From assembly GCA_032358255.1 (NCBI GenBank), contig JAULBX010026940.1, forward strand, positions 1-64,000: a DNA stretch of 64,000 bases, in the 5' to 3' direction. Positions 26,532-37,100 of the stretch are shown here, in pieces. The position numbers and the translations under genes are program-made. Position 1 is the stretch's first letter. Each line of letters begins with the position of its first letter. The notes under the pieces were generated by a model that was not told where the DNA came from, ran no database searches, and worked only from the letters and a program-made list of their open reading frames with translations. The stretch comes from Heterotrichella gracilis. Taxonomy: Eukaryota; Sar; Xanthophyceae; Tribonematales; Xanthonemataceae.

Positions 26532-28388
26532 ATGAAATTTTTATACAGCAGTTTATTTATTGTATCTTTTTTAGTTTCCGGCATAGCGCAGGTAACCAGC
26601 ACAAAAAAGACGCACTTCACTTTTCAAAGACAGGCAGTGGTTAATTATAACAGCGCACAGCCAGATTACAGCCCAAAGTTATTGATGCTGGAAATGCCGA
26701 AACAAAGATCTGAGAAAATGGAGATCTATAATTATCCTGCAAATTATAAAACGGGTCAGGTTAATGCAGCTGCAGCTGTTTTGCCAACGCTTTCTATTGG
26801 TCAAAACTTTGTTGCCAACCCATGGGGTTTAAGTACACCTAACGATAATGATATGGCCATCTCGAACGGCGGCATGTTGATCTCTGTAATAAACACAAAT
26901 ATTTTTGTAAGAAATACCGTTACAAATGTTAACTCACCTATTAAATCTTTAGCCGTATTTACTACACCTATTAATAGTTTGCACCAGGAGTTTGACCCTA
27001 AAGTAATGTACGATCCGTTAAAAGACCGTTTTGTTTTGGTGTGTTTGGTTGGCTTTGTAGATACCACCAGTAAAATAATTGTTGGCTTCTCGCAAACCAA
27101 CGATCCATCGGGCGCCTGGAATTTATATTCACTACCCGGCAATCCTTTAAATAATAATTTGTGGTCAGATTATCCAATGATAAGCATGACAGATAAAGAA
27201 TTATTTTTAACTGTAAACCTTTTATACAACAATCAACCATGGCAAACAGGTTTTAACGAAACATTGATTTGGCAAATGAAAAAAGACAGTGGTTATGCCG
27301 GCTTACCTTTAGGATCTGTTTTACACTCTAACATTAAATTCAACAACAAGCCCATCCGTAACTTATGTCCAGTAAAAGGTGGAAGTCAATTGTATTCGCC
27401 AAACATGTATTTTATTTCTAACCGTAATTTGGCATCACAAAACGATACCGTTTTTTTAGTGAACGTTACCGATACTATTGGCGCGCCAACAGGTACTGTA
27501 ACCACCAAAGCATTAATTTCAAACCAACCCTATTATTTACCGGTAGATGGCAGGCAAACCAACACCGTGCAAACACTTGCTACAAACGATTGCCGTAACC
27601 TGGGCGCTTTTTTAGAAAATGGTAAGATCCAATATGTGCACAACACCAATCACCCGGTTAATAACCGACCAACTATTTATTATGGTGTAATAAACAACCC
27701 CGCAGCCGTTAGTCCAACTGTAACCGGTTATGTTATTTTTAACGACACCATGGATTTTGCTTACCCAAATATTTCGTATGCCGGAAATTCTTCAACAGAC
27801 AATACTTCTATTTTTACATTTAATCACAGTTCTAACAAAGTATTTGGTGGCACTTCTGCTATTAGGGCCGATGCGCTGGGCGATTTTTCGCCGGTGTTAC
27901 GCATACAAAATGGTACTACTTATGTAAACCTTTTATCTGCTACACAAGAAAGATGGGGCGATTATTCGGGCTCGCAACGCCGTTATAACGATCCCGGCAA
28001 AGTTTGGATGAGTGGTTACAATATGTATTTCTACAGCGGCTCTTATCCTTTTGCGCATAGGGCCTGGGTAACAGAATTAGGCCTGTCTCCTTTTATTGTT
28101 ACAGGCATTAAACAAGAAGAAAAAACAACAGCGGTTACCGCAAACGTTTTTCCAAATCCTGCAAAAGATATTTTTAGTGTTGAGCTTAGTTTAGCGCAAC
28201 CCGAATATTTAAGTTTTGAATTGTACGACCAACAGGGCAAATTAATTACAACCCTGTTACGCGATTGGGTTAAAGTAACACAAAACACCTTTAGCTTTAG
28301 CACACAAGCATTAAGCAAAGGCCTTTACCTTTTAAAAATAAAAGGAAATTACAATACCGCTATTACTAAAAAAGTGGTAGTGGAATAA
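26532..28388 (+). CDS. Secreted T9SS cargo protein of unknown function
   Basis: 618 residues. Signal peptide 1-19; a large beta-rich body with GQNFVANPWG, STPNDNDMAISNGG, EFDPKVMYDPLKDRFV and LWSDYPMISM, which resembles a beta-propeller of the sialidase/BNR kind without clear Asp boxes; a linker; then a T9SS type A domain from VFPNPAKDIF to ITKKVVVE. Binding or hydrolysis of a polymer is possible but no catalytic residues can be pointed to. It is divergent from the DUF420 gene and followed by a terminator. Confidence 0.85.
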   Translation: MKFLYSSLFIVSFLVSGIAQVTSTKKTHFTFQRQAVVNYNSAQPDYSPKLLMLEMPKQRSEKMEIYNYPANYKTGQVNAAAAVLPTLSIGQNFVANPWGLSTPNDNDMAISNGGMLISVINTNIFVRNTVTNVNSPIKSLAVFTTPINSLHQEFDPKVMYDPLKDRFVLVCLVGFVDTTSKIIVGFSQTNDPSGAWNLYSLPGNPLNNNLWSDYPMISMTDKELFLTVNLLYNNQPWQTGFNETLIWQMKKDSGYAGLPLGSVLHSNIKFNNKPIRNLCPVKGGSQLYSPNMYFISNRNLASQNDTVFLVNVTDTIGAPTGTVTTKALISNQPYYLPVDGRQTNTVQTLATNDCRNLGAFLENGKIQYVHNTNHPVNNRPTIYYGVINNPAAVSPTVTGYVIFNDTMDFAYPNISYAGNSSTDNTSIFTFNHSSNKVFGGTSAIRADALGDFSPVLRIQNGTTYVNLLSATQERWGDYSGSQRRYNDPGKVWMSGYNMYFYSGSYPFAHRAWVTELGLSPFIVTGIKQEEKTTAVTANVFPNPAKDIFSVELSLAQPEYLSFELYDQQGKLITTLLRDWVKVTQNTFSFSTQALSKGLYLLKIKGNYNTAITKKVVVE

Positions 28389-28412
28389 AGCCTTTTAATA
28401 TTCTTCTCACAC

Positions 28413-28446
28413 GATCCCGGTTATTAATTTAGCCGGGATCTTTTGT
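28413..28446 (+). terminator. Rho-independent terminator
   Basis: GATCCCGG, a 12-base AT-rich loop, CCGGGATC, then TTTTGTTTT. It lies 25 bases after the stop of the T9SS protein gene and separates it from the next promoter. Confidence 0.8.
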
Positions 28447-28486
28447 TTTCATACCCCTTTCCCCTTTAAAATAAATCGATTTCTTA

Positions 28487-28517
28487 TTTGGTATTTTTAA
28501 AAAAGCCATTATATTTG
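28487..28517 (+). promoter_or_regulatory. Complete Bacteroidota promoter of the 28.5-33.6 kb gene pair
   Basis: TTTG at 28487-28490, a 19-base spacer, and TATATTTG at 28510-28517 match TTTG-N19-TAnnTTTG in full. The ATG follows 11 bases later, so the leader would be only about five bases. Confidence 0.7.
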
Positions 28518-28528
28518 ATATCCCGAGT

Positions 28529-31500
28529 ATGAAAATGAAAAGCGGAATTTTAATTGCTTTCTTTTTACTTCTTCGCCTATTTGCCAGTGCGCAATCGATT
28601 GAAGAGGGACCGTTGCCATTGGGTGGTTTAAGTAACCAGGGTTCTGCGTCAGAGGAACAAAGTACCAATCCCGAAATAAACCGTATCATTTCAATTGTAA
28701 ATACCGTAGAAAGTAAAAATAATTTTATTGATATTTTAAATCCTGACTCAAATGTTAGTCTACCTTTTGGTATTATAAAACAAATTGGTGCAACAAGATA
28801 TACCATCGCCATCGACTCTATGAAGTTTTTGCCCTTAGGCGCCTACTTCAGCGCTTACGCCGCAATTGATATGCCAGGTACAACTAAGAAGCTGGCTTTC
28901 CGTGGAAGTAATATTAAATTTAATCCAAAAGGTGTTGTTGGCGGCGAGCAGGCAAAATTATATTTAGCAAGTGATCATTTGATCTCCATAAACTCTACAG
29001 TAAGTTTAAAGCTTTTAGGCAATGGGCAAAATTGGGTTGAATGGGATTGCTCCGGTTTTAAAGCAATTAATTTAGTTGGTAATTTTATTTTCAAAAAAGG
29101 GAAACTGATACCCGACCCCTCTCAAACACAGGATTCTGTTGTTACTGCGTCTTTCCAATTGTATACCGAAGATATCCATAATTTTATTGCAGGTGTTAGT
29201 ATTACGCCATTTAAAATAAACGGCTTAAATGATTGGTCTTTTAAAGTTACGAGCGCTGTTGTTGATATGAGTGAATTGAGTAACTCAAATACTATGATCT
29301 TTCCTCCGGGATATCAAAATCCAAATATGATCACACCACAAATGTGGACTGGTTTTGCGCTACAATCATTAAAAATAAAACTGCCAAAAGAAATTTCGAA
29401 AGCCGGCACCAGAACAGAAATAAATGTAAATAACCTTTTAATAGATAACACCGGTGTTACAGGTTTATTTCAGGTAAACAACATTGTTGCGTTAAACGAA
29501 GGAAGTATGAGCGGCTGGAATTTTTCAGTAGAACAAATAGGAGTTGGTTTTATTTCCAATCAGCTTTCAAGTGGTAATATTGGTGGCAAAATAAATATCC
29601 CAATAATGGATAGTACACAAACTTTACAATACAACGCTAATATCAATTATAATCCTACCACTAGTGATGTTGATTATAGCTTTGTGATCAATCCTGTTTC
29701 CAATATTTCGTTCAATGTTTTTTCGGCTAACGTTAATTTAAATAACAATTCCAATATTAGTTTTGTAAAAGTTAACGGTGTATTTAAACCAACAGCAACG
29801 CTTTGTGGTTTGATGGCATTTAATCATTCAAAATTTAATTCAAATGGTGGCAAGCTTGCGTTTCAAAATGTTGTAATATCTACCAACGCTCCTTATATAA
29901 CAAATGGAATATTTACACTCAACAATATAAATGGTGGTCAAACAAGGTCAGGCAATTTTCCAATATGCCTTAATGATATTACGTTTGGCGTAAACCAAGG
30001 AGTTCCTGTTTTTGGATTTAGTGTTACTTTAAATCTATCCGATCAATCCTATAATAGTTTAAGTGTAGGCACTTCTATTTTATTGAAAGGAAAGATCACT
30101 CCATATCAAAAATCGTACAGCGGTGATTTGCCTGTAACTTACACTAAAACGCGATGGGCCTTTGATCAGGCAATAATAAACGGTGTAAGTGTTGATATTC
30201 AAACATCACCATTTCACCTTGCAGGTACAATTTTATTCAGAGATAACGATCCGGTTTATGGCGACGGATTTTTTGGAAATTTAAATTTATCGATACCGAA
30301 CATAATGGATAACCCGGCAAGCATAAGTGTTTGTTTTGGGAGTCTACCCACTTACAGATATTTTTATATTGACGCAAAGATACCTGTCGCATTTCAATTG
30401 GGAAATATACCGGTAACCGTTACGCGCTTAATTGGCGGACTATATTATCATATGTCGCCAAATAAAACAACAGAAGCAGATTTTATCAGCCTCAATCAAA
30501 ATTTCAACGGGGTTGCGGGCAATGCATTAATTTATGTTCCAAGTCCAACAGTTGGTATTGGATTAAAGTCAGGGATCAGTTATAAATTCACTCCTAGTGA
30601 AATTCCATATAATGGAGACCTGATGTTTGAAATAAATTTTACTTCCTCTGGTGGCTTAGGAATGGTGAGCCTTTCTGGTGATGTGTATTCAATGGTCACA
30701 GTTGGTCAACGACCAAAGGCGCCTGTAAAAGGAAAAATGATTATGGTGTACGATGCTCAAAACCACATTTTTGACGCTTTAGCGGCTGTTAATATAAACT
30801 ATTATCAAACAATTACAGGCACCGGAAATTTTAAGATACACATCGATCCACAAGTTTGGTATTTGTGTGTTGGAAAACCATCTGCACCAAATAATATTAG
30901 TTTTTTAGGTTTGGTTAATGTGCCATCGTATTTTATGGTTGGTAATACATTAGAACCACCAATGCCTCCACCCTCTCAAATTATGCAAAACCCATCTGTT
31001 GCAGCAGTTTTAGGAAACAGGAATACAACGCAATTACAAAGCGCAGGTGGGTTTTGCGCCGGTGCGAGAATAAGTGCGCACATACATCGTGCGTTTGGCT
31101 TAAGTTTTTTTAGCGTTAGCGGTGATTTTGATTTTGACCTTGGTTTTGATATGATGATGACCAATTATGGAGAGAATGCAACTTGTTCTGACTCGCAAGA
31201 AAAAATAGGAATGAACGGTTGGTTGGCGGAAGGCAACATGTACCTTTCAATGAATGGTGGTGTGAGTATTTCAGGCTCTTATAAATTTCCCAGCAATTGT
31301 CCTCAGGAATACGAAACTCATTTAGTATGCGGTCCCGGACACTGCTGCTGCATAGGTGTCACTTTACCATGTATCGTTGACGGAAGTTTTGATAATACTG
31401 TTTTTAGTACAGGCGTTGCGGCAGTTGTTGCCGCAAAAGGACCTAAGCCAATTTATTTTGCGGGCTCTCTAAATTGTAATTACAATATTCTAGATCATTT

Positions 31501-31561
31501 AAGTGGAAATTTTAATTACGATTTTTCTTACGGCACAAATTGCACACCGGTTCCTAACTAA
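28529..31561 (+). CDS. Large exported beta-rich protein of unknown function, first of a gene pair
   Basis: 1010 residues with a signal peptide (about 1-22, SAQ/S). The body is Asn/Ser-rich and strand-rich, with repeated patterns of the form GVTGLFQVNNIVALNEGSM and GNIGGKINIPIMDSTQTL that I associate with a poorly characterised family in Bacteroidota genomes found beside FN3 proteins; I cannot name it. Near the C-terminus is a Cys cluster: C934-G-P-G-H-C-C-C941, C948, C983 and C1005. There is no T9SS sorting domain or lipobox, so it probably stays in the periplasm or needs another route. The next gene begins on the base after its stop codon. Confidence 0.85.
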   Translation: MKMKSGILIAFFLLLRLFASAQSIEEGPLPLGGLSNQGSASEEQSTNPEINRIISIVNTVESKNNFIDILNPDSNVSLPFGIIKQIGATRYTIAIDSMKFLPLGAYFSAYAAIDMPGTTKKLAFRGSNIKFNPKGVVGGEQAKLYLASDHLISINSTVSLKLLGNGQNWVEWDCSGFKAINLVGNFIFKKGKLIPDPSQTQDSVVTASFQLYTEDIHNFIAGVSITPFKINGLNDWSFKVTSAVVDMSELSNSNTMIFPPGYQNPNMITPQMWTGFALQSLKIKLPKEISKAGTRTEINVNNLLIDNTGVTGLFQVNNIVALNEGSMSGWNFSVEQIGVGFISNQLSSGNIGGKINIPIMDSTQTLQYNANINYNPTTSDVDYSFVINPVSNISFNVFSANVNLNNNSNISFVKVNGVFKPTATLCGLMAFNHSKFNSNGGKLAFQNVVISTNAPYITNGIFTLNNINGGQTRSGNFPICLNDITFGVNQGVPVFGFSVTLNLSDQSYNSLSVGTSILLKGKITPYQKSYSGDLPVTYTKTRWAFDQAIINGVSVDIQTSPFHLAGTILFRDNDPVYGDGFFGNLNLSIPNIMDNPASISVCFGSLPTYRYFYIDAKIPVAFQLGNIPVTVTRLIGGLYYHMSPNKTTEADFISLNQNFNGVAGNALIYVPSPTVGIGLKSGISYKFTPSEIPYNGDLMFEINFTSSGGLGMVSLSGDVYSMVTVGQRPKAPVKGKMIMVYDAQNHIFDALAAVNINYYQTITGTGNFKIHIDPQVWYLCVGKPSAPNNISFLGLVNVPSYFMVGNTLEPPMPPPSQIMQNPSVAAVLGNRNTTQLQSAGGFCAGARISAHIHRAFGLSFFSVSGDFDFDLGFDMMMTNYGENATCSDSQEKIGMNGWLAEGNMYLSMNGGVSISGSYKFPSNCPQEYETHLVCGPGHCCCIGVTLPCIVDGSFDNTVFSTGVAAVVAAKGPKPIYFAGSLNCNYNILDHLSGNFNYDFSYGTNCTPVPN

Positions 31562-33601
31562 ATGAAAAGATCATTTTATACTTTTTGTGTTCTATTTATT
31601 CTTGTGTATGCAATAAGTGCACAGGAAACTAATAAGATATTTGAACGCCATTTTACAAAGGAGAAAAAGATACTCTTTAGAATAGTTCCCGAAAACAAAA
31701 GAACATTCGAATTAATTAAAAGTAACGGTCTTAAAATTACACGTTATACAGTCGCCAATAATATACAAGCAAATGAAACGATTATTGATGATTTTTTACA
31801 CCCATACTGGGAAACAGATAGTGCAAAATGGTTGCCCTTAATACGAAAAGATAAAAATAAAATGGGCTTTATTTATAACGCTATTTTTCAAAATAAGGCA
31901 GACCCAAAATTGAATCAACAACAAAAAGAGAAACAGGAAAAAATGGTGTACGATCTTATGCTTCTATCCTGTGATTTTAATGCAGAGGTTGCAAAGGCCT
32001 GTGGTTTGTTTTTTGTAGATAGTAGTTTTACTGCTAATACAAATTATGTTTATAAAATAGCTGTGTATTCAAACACCAAATCGGCTACACCAAAAGGTAT
32101 TTATAGCGTAACACTTAATTCTTCTATACTTTCCGCAAATAAAAAAATTATTGATTTAAGCGCGAAAAGTAAAAACAAGATCTCGACCTTAAAATGGAAA
32201 GCTGTCGATTATAACAGTGATTATTCTGGATATAATATTGAACGGTCTGACGACAGTGTAAGTTATAAGAGAATAAATTCAACTCCGGTGATCCTTTTAA
32301 GCAGTCAATTCGAAAAAAATAAAGAATACATTTTTTACAACGATACAATGCCAAAGCCAAATAAAAAATACTTCTATCGTATCAAAGGCATTAATTTTTT
32401 TGGAGAGGAATCGGAACCATCAAACGCAGTAGGTGCTGTTTGTTCTCCGGCTATAAATTCTATCCCTTTCATAGATAGTATTTTTGTAGTTCAGAATAGA
32501 CGCGTGAACATTAAGTGGCGAATGGAAAACAATTCAGAGACGGATTTACTAAAAAATTACCTTTTAATGCGTTCTGAAAAAGACAATGGTAGTTATAAAA
32601 CTATTTACGAATCAAAAGAAAGTTTAAAATACACAGATCTTAAACCGCAACAAAGTAATTTTTATAAGATAGCGGCAATTACATATAATAACGATACCAT
32701 TTATTCTTATTCAAGAATGGCTACTATTATTGATACCATACCTCCTGCAATACCAGTTAATTTAAAAGCTACCGTCGACAAAAAAGGAACAGTGACTCTT
32801 CAATGGCAAAAAAATAAAGAAACAGATATTCAAGGCTATAAATTATATAAAGCAAATGCTTTAAGCGAAGAATTTGTACAAATAAATAATAAGTTCATAA
32901 AGGATACAATTTATACAGATAAATTAAATCTTAAAACACTTTCTAAGAAAATATATTACTCACTAGCTTCCTCGGATAATAATTTTAATACTTCTGTTGC
33001 ATGCTCTCCAATTGAAGTAAAACGACCGGATACAATTCCTCCTTCTCCGCCTTTATTAAATTCTCTTTATCCCGAGTTTAAAGGGGTGAAGCTAAATTTT
33101 ATTCTAAGCAAAAGTGATGATGTTATAAAACATACTATTTCGCGTAAAGCCGATAATGAAAATTTTAGTTTACTTAAAGAATTGATGCTCAAAGATTCTC
33201 TCGGTATTTATCTTGATACAACAGCCGAGTCAGGAAAAACATACAGCTACCAGATTGCAGCCTTTGATGAAGACAACAACAGTTCCGTTTCTAAAAGTCT
33301 AGTTATAAAATATCAAACCGGCTATAGAAAAAAATTAAACAACTTAACTTATAAAGTAGACAGGACTCAAAAGAACATTAGCTTAAATTGGGAATACAAT
33401 GAGAAGGAAATAGAAAAATTTATTCTGTACCGCGCTAAAGCAAACGAACCGCTTACCATTATAAAAACCGTGAACGGAAAAACACTATCCTACGTAGATA
33501 ATAACCTGAACATTGGAAATATATATGAGTACCGAATAAAAGCTGTAATGGATAACGGAGACGAAAGCATCATTAGTGATGCGGTGAAGGTGGAGTATTA
33601 A
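31562..33601 (+). CDS. Exported fibronectin type III repeat protein, second of the pair
   Basis: 679 residues. Signal peptide 1-20 (AISA/QE); an N-terminal module with K-K-I-L-F-R-I-V-P-E-N-K-R-T-F-E-L and G-L-K-I-T-R-Y-T, corresponding to the 'IRLRWAP...YGYxIERY' module that opens many FN3 proteins in this phylum; then at least four FN3 domains (about 200-290, 300-395, 400-490, 590-679) with SGYNIERSDD, KSDDVIKHTISRKA and EKFILYRAKA. No sorting domain is visible at the C-terminus (VKVEY). It is directly adjacent to the 1010-residue gene, which suggests the two products work together. Confidence 0.87.
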   Translation: MKRSFYTFCVLFILVYAISAQETNKIFERHFTKEKKILFRIVPENKRTFELIKSNGLKITRYTVANNIQANETIIDDFLHPYWETDSAKWLPLIRKDKNKMGFIYNAIFQNKADPKLNQQQKEKQEKMVYDLMLLSCDFNAEVAKACGLFFVDSSFTANTNYVYKIAVYSNTKSATPKGIYSVTLNSSILSANKKIIDLSAKSKNKISTLKWKAVDYNSDYSGYNIERSDDSVSYKRINSTPVILLSSQFEKNKEYIFYNDTMPKPNKKYFYRIKGINFFGEESEPSNAVGAVCSPAINSIPFIDSIFVVQNRRVNIKWRMENNSETDLLKNYLLMRSEKDNGSYKTIYESKESLKYTDLKPQQSNFYKIAAITYNNDTIYSYSRMATIIDTIPPAIPVNLKATVDKKGTVTLQWQKNKETDIQGYKLYKANALSEEFVQINNKFIKDTIYTDKLNLKTLSKKIYYSLASSDNNFNTSVACSPIEVKRPDTIPPSPPLLNSLYPEFKGVKLNFILSKSDDVIKHTISRKADNENFSLLKELMLKDSLGIYLDTTAESGKTYSYQIAAFDEDNNSSVSKSLVIKYQTGYRKKLNNLTYKVDRTQKNISLNWEYNEKEIEKFILYRAKANEPLTIIKTVNGKTLSYVDNNLNIGNIYEYRIKAVMDNGDESIISDAVKVEY

Positions 33602-33602
33602 A

Positions 33603-33640
33603 CCTCCCCCGTCCTCCGGACAGCCCCTCATGAGGGAGAC
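33603..33640. repeat. GC-rich palindromic intergenic element
   Basis: Just after the FN3 gene stop. It contains CTCCC (33604-33608) pairing with GGGAG (33634-33638), an inner GTCC-tcc-GGAC hairpin and the perfect palindrome CCCTCATGAGGG (33625-33636). The GC content stands out from the surroundings. It resembles dispersed 'CCTCCCCC...GAGGGAG' elements of Bacteroidota intergenic regions. It may also stop or stabilise the transcript, although no T run follows. Confidence 0.5.
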
Positions 33641-33784
33641 AATTATTTCTGCCTAAATATTTTTAGTAAGTCCGCACTCAACATTATTAAGTATTTTTGT
33701 TTTTATGAACTATCCATGTTTGCCAAAAACAAAAAAAACAAACTGGATAAACCATATGACAATTAAAAATAATAATTTCTACAT

Positions 33785-34192
33785 ATGAAATACTTCCTCA
33801 TTTTTTGTACGCTAATTTGTTTTGGTGCTGCGCAAGCGCAGCAAAATAAAAATTACAAAAAACATCCCTATTGGATAGAGATGATCAAAGATCCTAACGT
33901 TAATTATTTTGAAGCCATAAATGCCTACGAAACGTTTTGGAAAGGCAAACGCAAACCCTTAGAGGAAGATGAATTAATTGGCCAAACAAAAGGCGAGGCC
34001 AGCAAAGAGCAAAAGATGGAGAGCCGCCGCGAGATGCGCGAAAAAAGAAAAGAAAAAGAAATGTACAAAAAATACGGTTTAGAGTGTAAAAAATTTGAGC
34101 ATTGGAAAATGCAGGTAAAACCTTATGTGCAGGCCGATGGCCACATTATTAATAAAGAAGAACAATTAAAAATGTGGGAGCAAAAACAATGA
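33785..34192 (+). CDS. Small exported protein resembling a detached propeptide of BNR-repeat T9SS proteins
   Basis: 135 residues: a signal peptide (about 1-18, AQA/Q), then D-P-N-V-N-Y-F-E-A-I-N-A-Y-E-T-F-W-K-G and, after a Lys/Glu-rich stretch, K-K-F-E-H-W-K-M-Q-V-K-P-Y-V. In other Bacteroidota the same two motifs (DPNVNFY..Q.AF..YW and FKRWE...PRV) sit at the N-terminus of large BNR-repeat secreted proteins. Here they form a separate gene whose stop overlaps the ATG of just such a protein (ATGA, 34189-34192). It was probably split off by a new stop and start; a chaperone-like role for the partner is inference. Confidence 0.8.
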   Translation: MKYFLIFCTLICFGAAQAQQNKNYKKHPYWIEMIKDPNVNYFEAINAYETFWKGKRKPLEEDELIGQTKGEASKEQKMESRREMREKRKEKEMYKKYGLECKKFEHWKMQVKPYVQADGHIINKEEQLKMWEQKQ

Positions 34193-37100
34193 GAGCGTTA
34201 ATAAATTTTGTACTTGCCTTTTGCATTTGCCAATTCGCTATAGCACAACCTGCAACATCCTGGTCGGCATCAGGACCAATAAATTTCCCCATAAATGCCA
34301 GTGGGCAAATAAATGGCATTGGCCGCTGCACGCAAATAAAATTTGATCCCATAACTACCAACCGCCTATATGTTACGTCTGCCACCGGTGGTTTATGGCG
34401 CAGTAACGATACAGGCGCTACCTGGCAAAATGTGGGCACCGATTATTTTCCAAAAATGGAATGTGCCTCCATTTGCATTGATCATACCAACAACAACACT
34501 TTATATTTAGGCAGCGGCGATCCTAATTATTATTCGTCCGGTTTTGGTGTTTGGAAAAGTACGAACGGCGGCACCAGCTGGGCGCTTTCAAATACAGGCA
34601 TGGGCAACCGTTTGGTGGTGGAGTTAATTATGGATCCCATTAACAACCAGAATATTTTAGCGGCAACCGAAAACGGAATTTACAAATCAACCAATGCCGG
34701 TGCCAACTGGAGCGTTGTAAAAACCGGTGGCACTTTTAAAGCCATGGTATTAAAACCCAACAGCGCCGATACTGTTTATGCTGTAACTGACTCGCAACTT
34801 TGGCGCTCGTTAAATTTTGGCGCTACATGGACACAAATAACCTCTGGTGTTTTTGTGCCGTCCAGCAACGGACAAGGCATGCGTCTAGCAGTGAGTAAAG
34901 CAAGTCCAAATGTTGTTTACCTTTCTATGATCGCTAACGAAGGTTTAACGTTGAAGTCAACTAATTTTGGAACAAGCTTTACAACGGTATATAATAATGC
35001 CGCACAAAGTTTGGTGGGTTATGATGCCACTACACCCGGGCAGGGAGATTATAATTTTAGCATGACCTGCGATCAGAACAATGCTAACGTTTTATACATT
35101 GCCGCGCACTGCGTTTGGAAAAGCACCAACGGTGGTGTGACCTGGACAAAATTGACCAACTGGTACGATAATTGCCACACCGATATGCACGGCATAAGAC
35201 AACATCCTGTTTACACCAACCTATTGTTTAATGTAAACGACGGTGGTGTTTTTGTGAGCCGCAATGGTGGTGTAACCTGGCACGATCGCTCGGATGGCAT
35301 TGAAGCAACGGAAATTTACCACGCAGCCCAAAGTAATTTGCAACGTAACACGGTGAGTATTGGCACACAGGATAATGGTGAGCTCTTTTTAAATTCAAAT
35401 ACCTGGTTCACTAACCGCGGTGGCGATTGGGGAAGTAAAATGTTATTCTCTTACAATAGCGGAAACACGGTTTATTATTATGAGAATGGAAATCGCAGGC
35501 CGGTGAATGGATCAGAGACAAGTTATAATTTACCATTTACAGCCAGCAACAATATTAATTTAGCCTTTAATAAAAAAATTCCAAACACCGGTTTTTGCGC
35601 TTTACAAAATTTTTACAGAAGTAATTCTTTGACAGCCACCACACCTACATGGACACAAATTGGCACAACCACCAACACAGTAGTTGCTTTACATTCATCG
35701 TGGGCTGACTCTTCGGTTATTTATGCTTTTACCAGCAACAATGTTTTGTACCGCTGCGATAATGTTTTTGCAGCTTCGCCAACCTTCACCACTTTTGGTG
35801 CGCCCGGTGCTACAGGAGTTGCTGCTTGCATTACAAGTATTGCTACAAATAGTAATGTAGTTATTGTGTCATGCGGAAATACAATCTACCGCTCTACCAA
35901 TAAAGGACAAACATTTACAAATTACAATACTGGTATAACAGGCGGTTTAAATATCATTGCTATTTATCATGACGAATTTAGTAATGATGAAAGTGTTTAC
36001 GCCTGCACTGCAAAAAAAGTTTATTACCGGAATTCTTCTTTAGCATCGTGGCAAAATATTACCTACAATTTACCAACCATTGCCGATATGAATGATTTTA
36101 TGTTCTTTAATTCCGGCACAGCTTCTTCGGCATTACGCGTTGGGTATTATGGCCGAGGCGTTTGGGAATTACCAATAAATACGTCTATGCCACCGGCACC
36201 AGGTTTTATCGTAAACAAACAAATTATTTGCCCAAATACAACCGTAACGTTCACCGATCAAAGTTATGGCAACCCAATTGCATGGGCCTGGACATTTACC
36301 GGTGGTAGCCCAGCAACATCAACCTTAACAAATCCTTCGGTTACTTATGCAACACCCGGTATATATCCTGTATCGCTAAGTGTAACAAATGCAAATGGTA
36401 CAAGTGTGTTAACACAAACCGCTTACATTACTGTTATTAATTCGTTACTACTTCCGGTAACGCAAAGTTTTGCGGGAGTTTTTCCGCCAAACAACTGGAC
36501 CTTGTTTGATGATACACAAGACCAGATAGTGTGGCAAAAAAGTAATACTGTTGGTGGATATAGCGCGAGCAGTGAAAGTGCATTTTTTGATAATTATAAT
36601 TTTGCCGTATTAGGAAAACGTGATGCATTTACCACACAGAATTATAATTTAGTTGGTGTTACCAATCCAAAACTTTATTTTGACGTGGCTTATGCACGCT
36701 ACGACAATGTGAATTTTGATTCGCTGGCTGTTGGCATCTCCACTAACTGCGGACAATCCTATAATATTGTTTATACAAAAGGTAGTACCACTTTAGCAAC
36801 CGCGCCAGATAACACAGGCTTTTTTACGCCCACCGCAACACAGTGGCGCACAGACACGGTTAGCTTAAATGCTTATGTTGGACAACCCGAAGTGATGATC
36901 ACTTTTCAGAACCGTGGAAATTACGGTAATGTACTTTATGTAGATAACATCAATTTAAATGCAAGTTTAATAACTACAGATATTAAAATAGGAGCATCAG
37001 AAATTTCTATGTTCGATGTTTATCCAAATCCTGCTGATGAGAAGATAACAGTTGCCTTTAATTCGCAAATAGAAAATGTGCGGGCAATTATAATAAGAGA

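Noticed and set aside
28429-28812. A 127-codon minus-strand open frame
   Set aside because: It runs across a terminator, a promoter and the 5' end of the 1010-residue gene, and its product shows no pattern.
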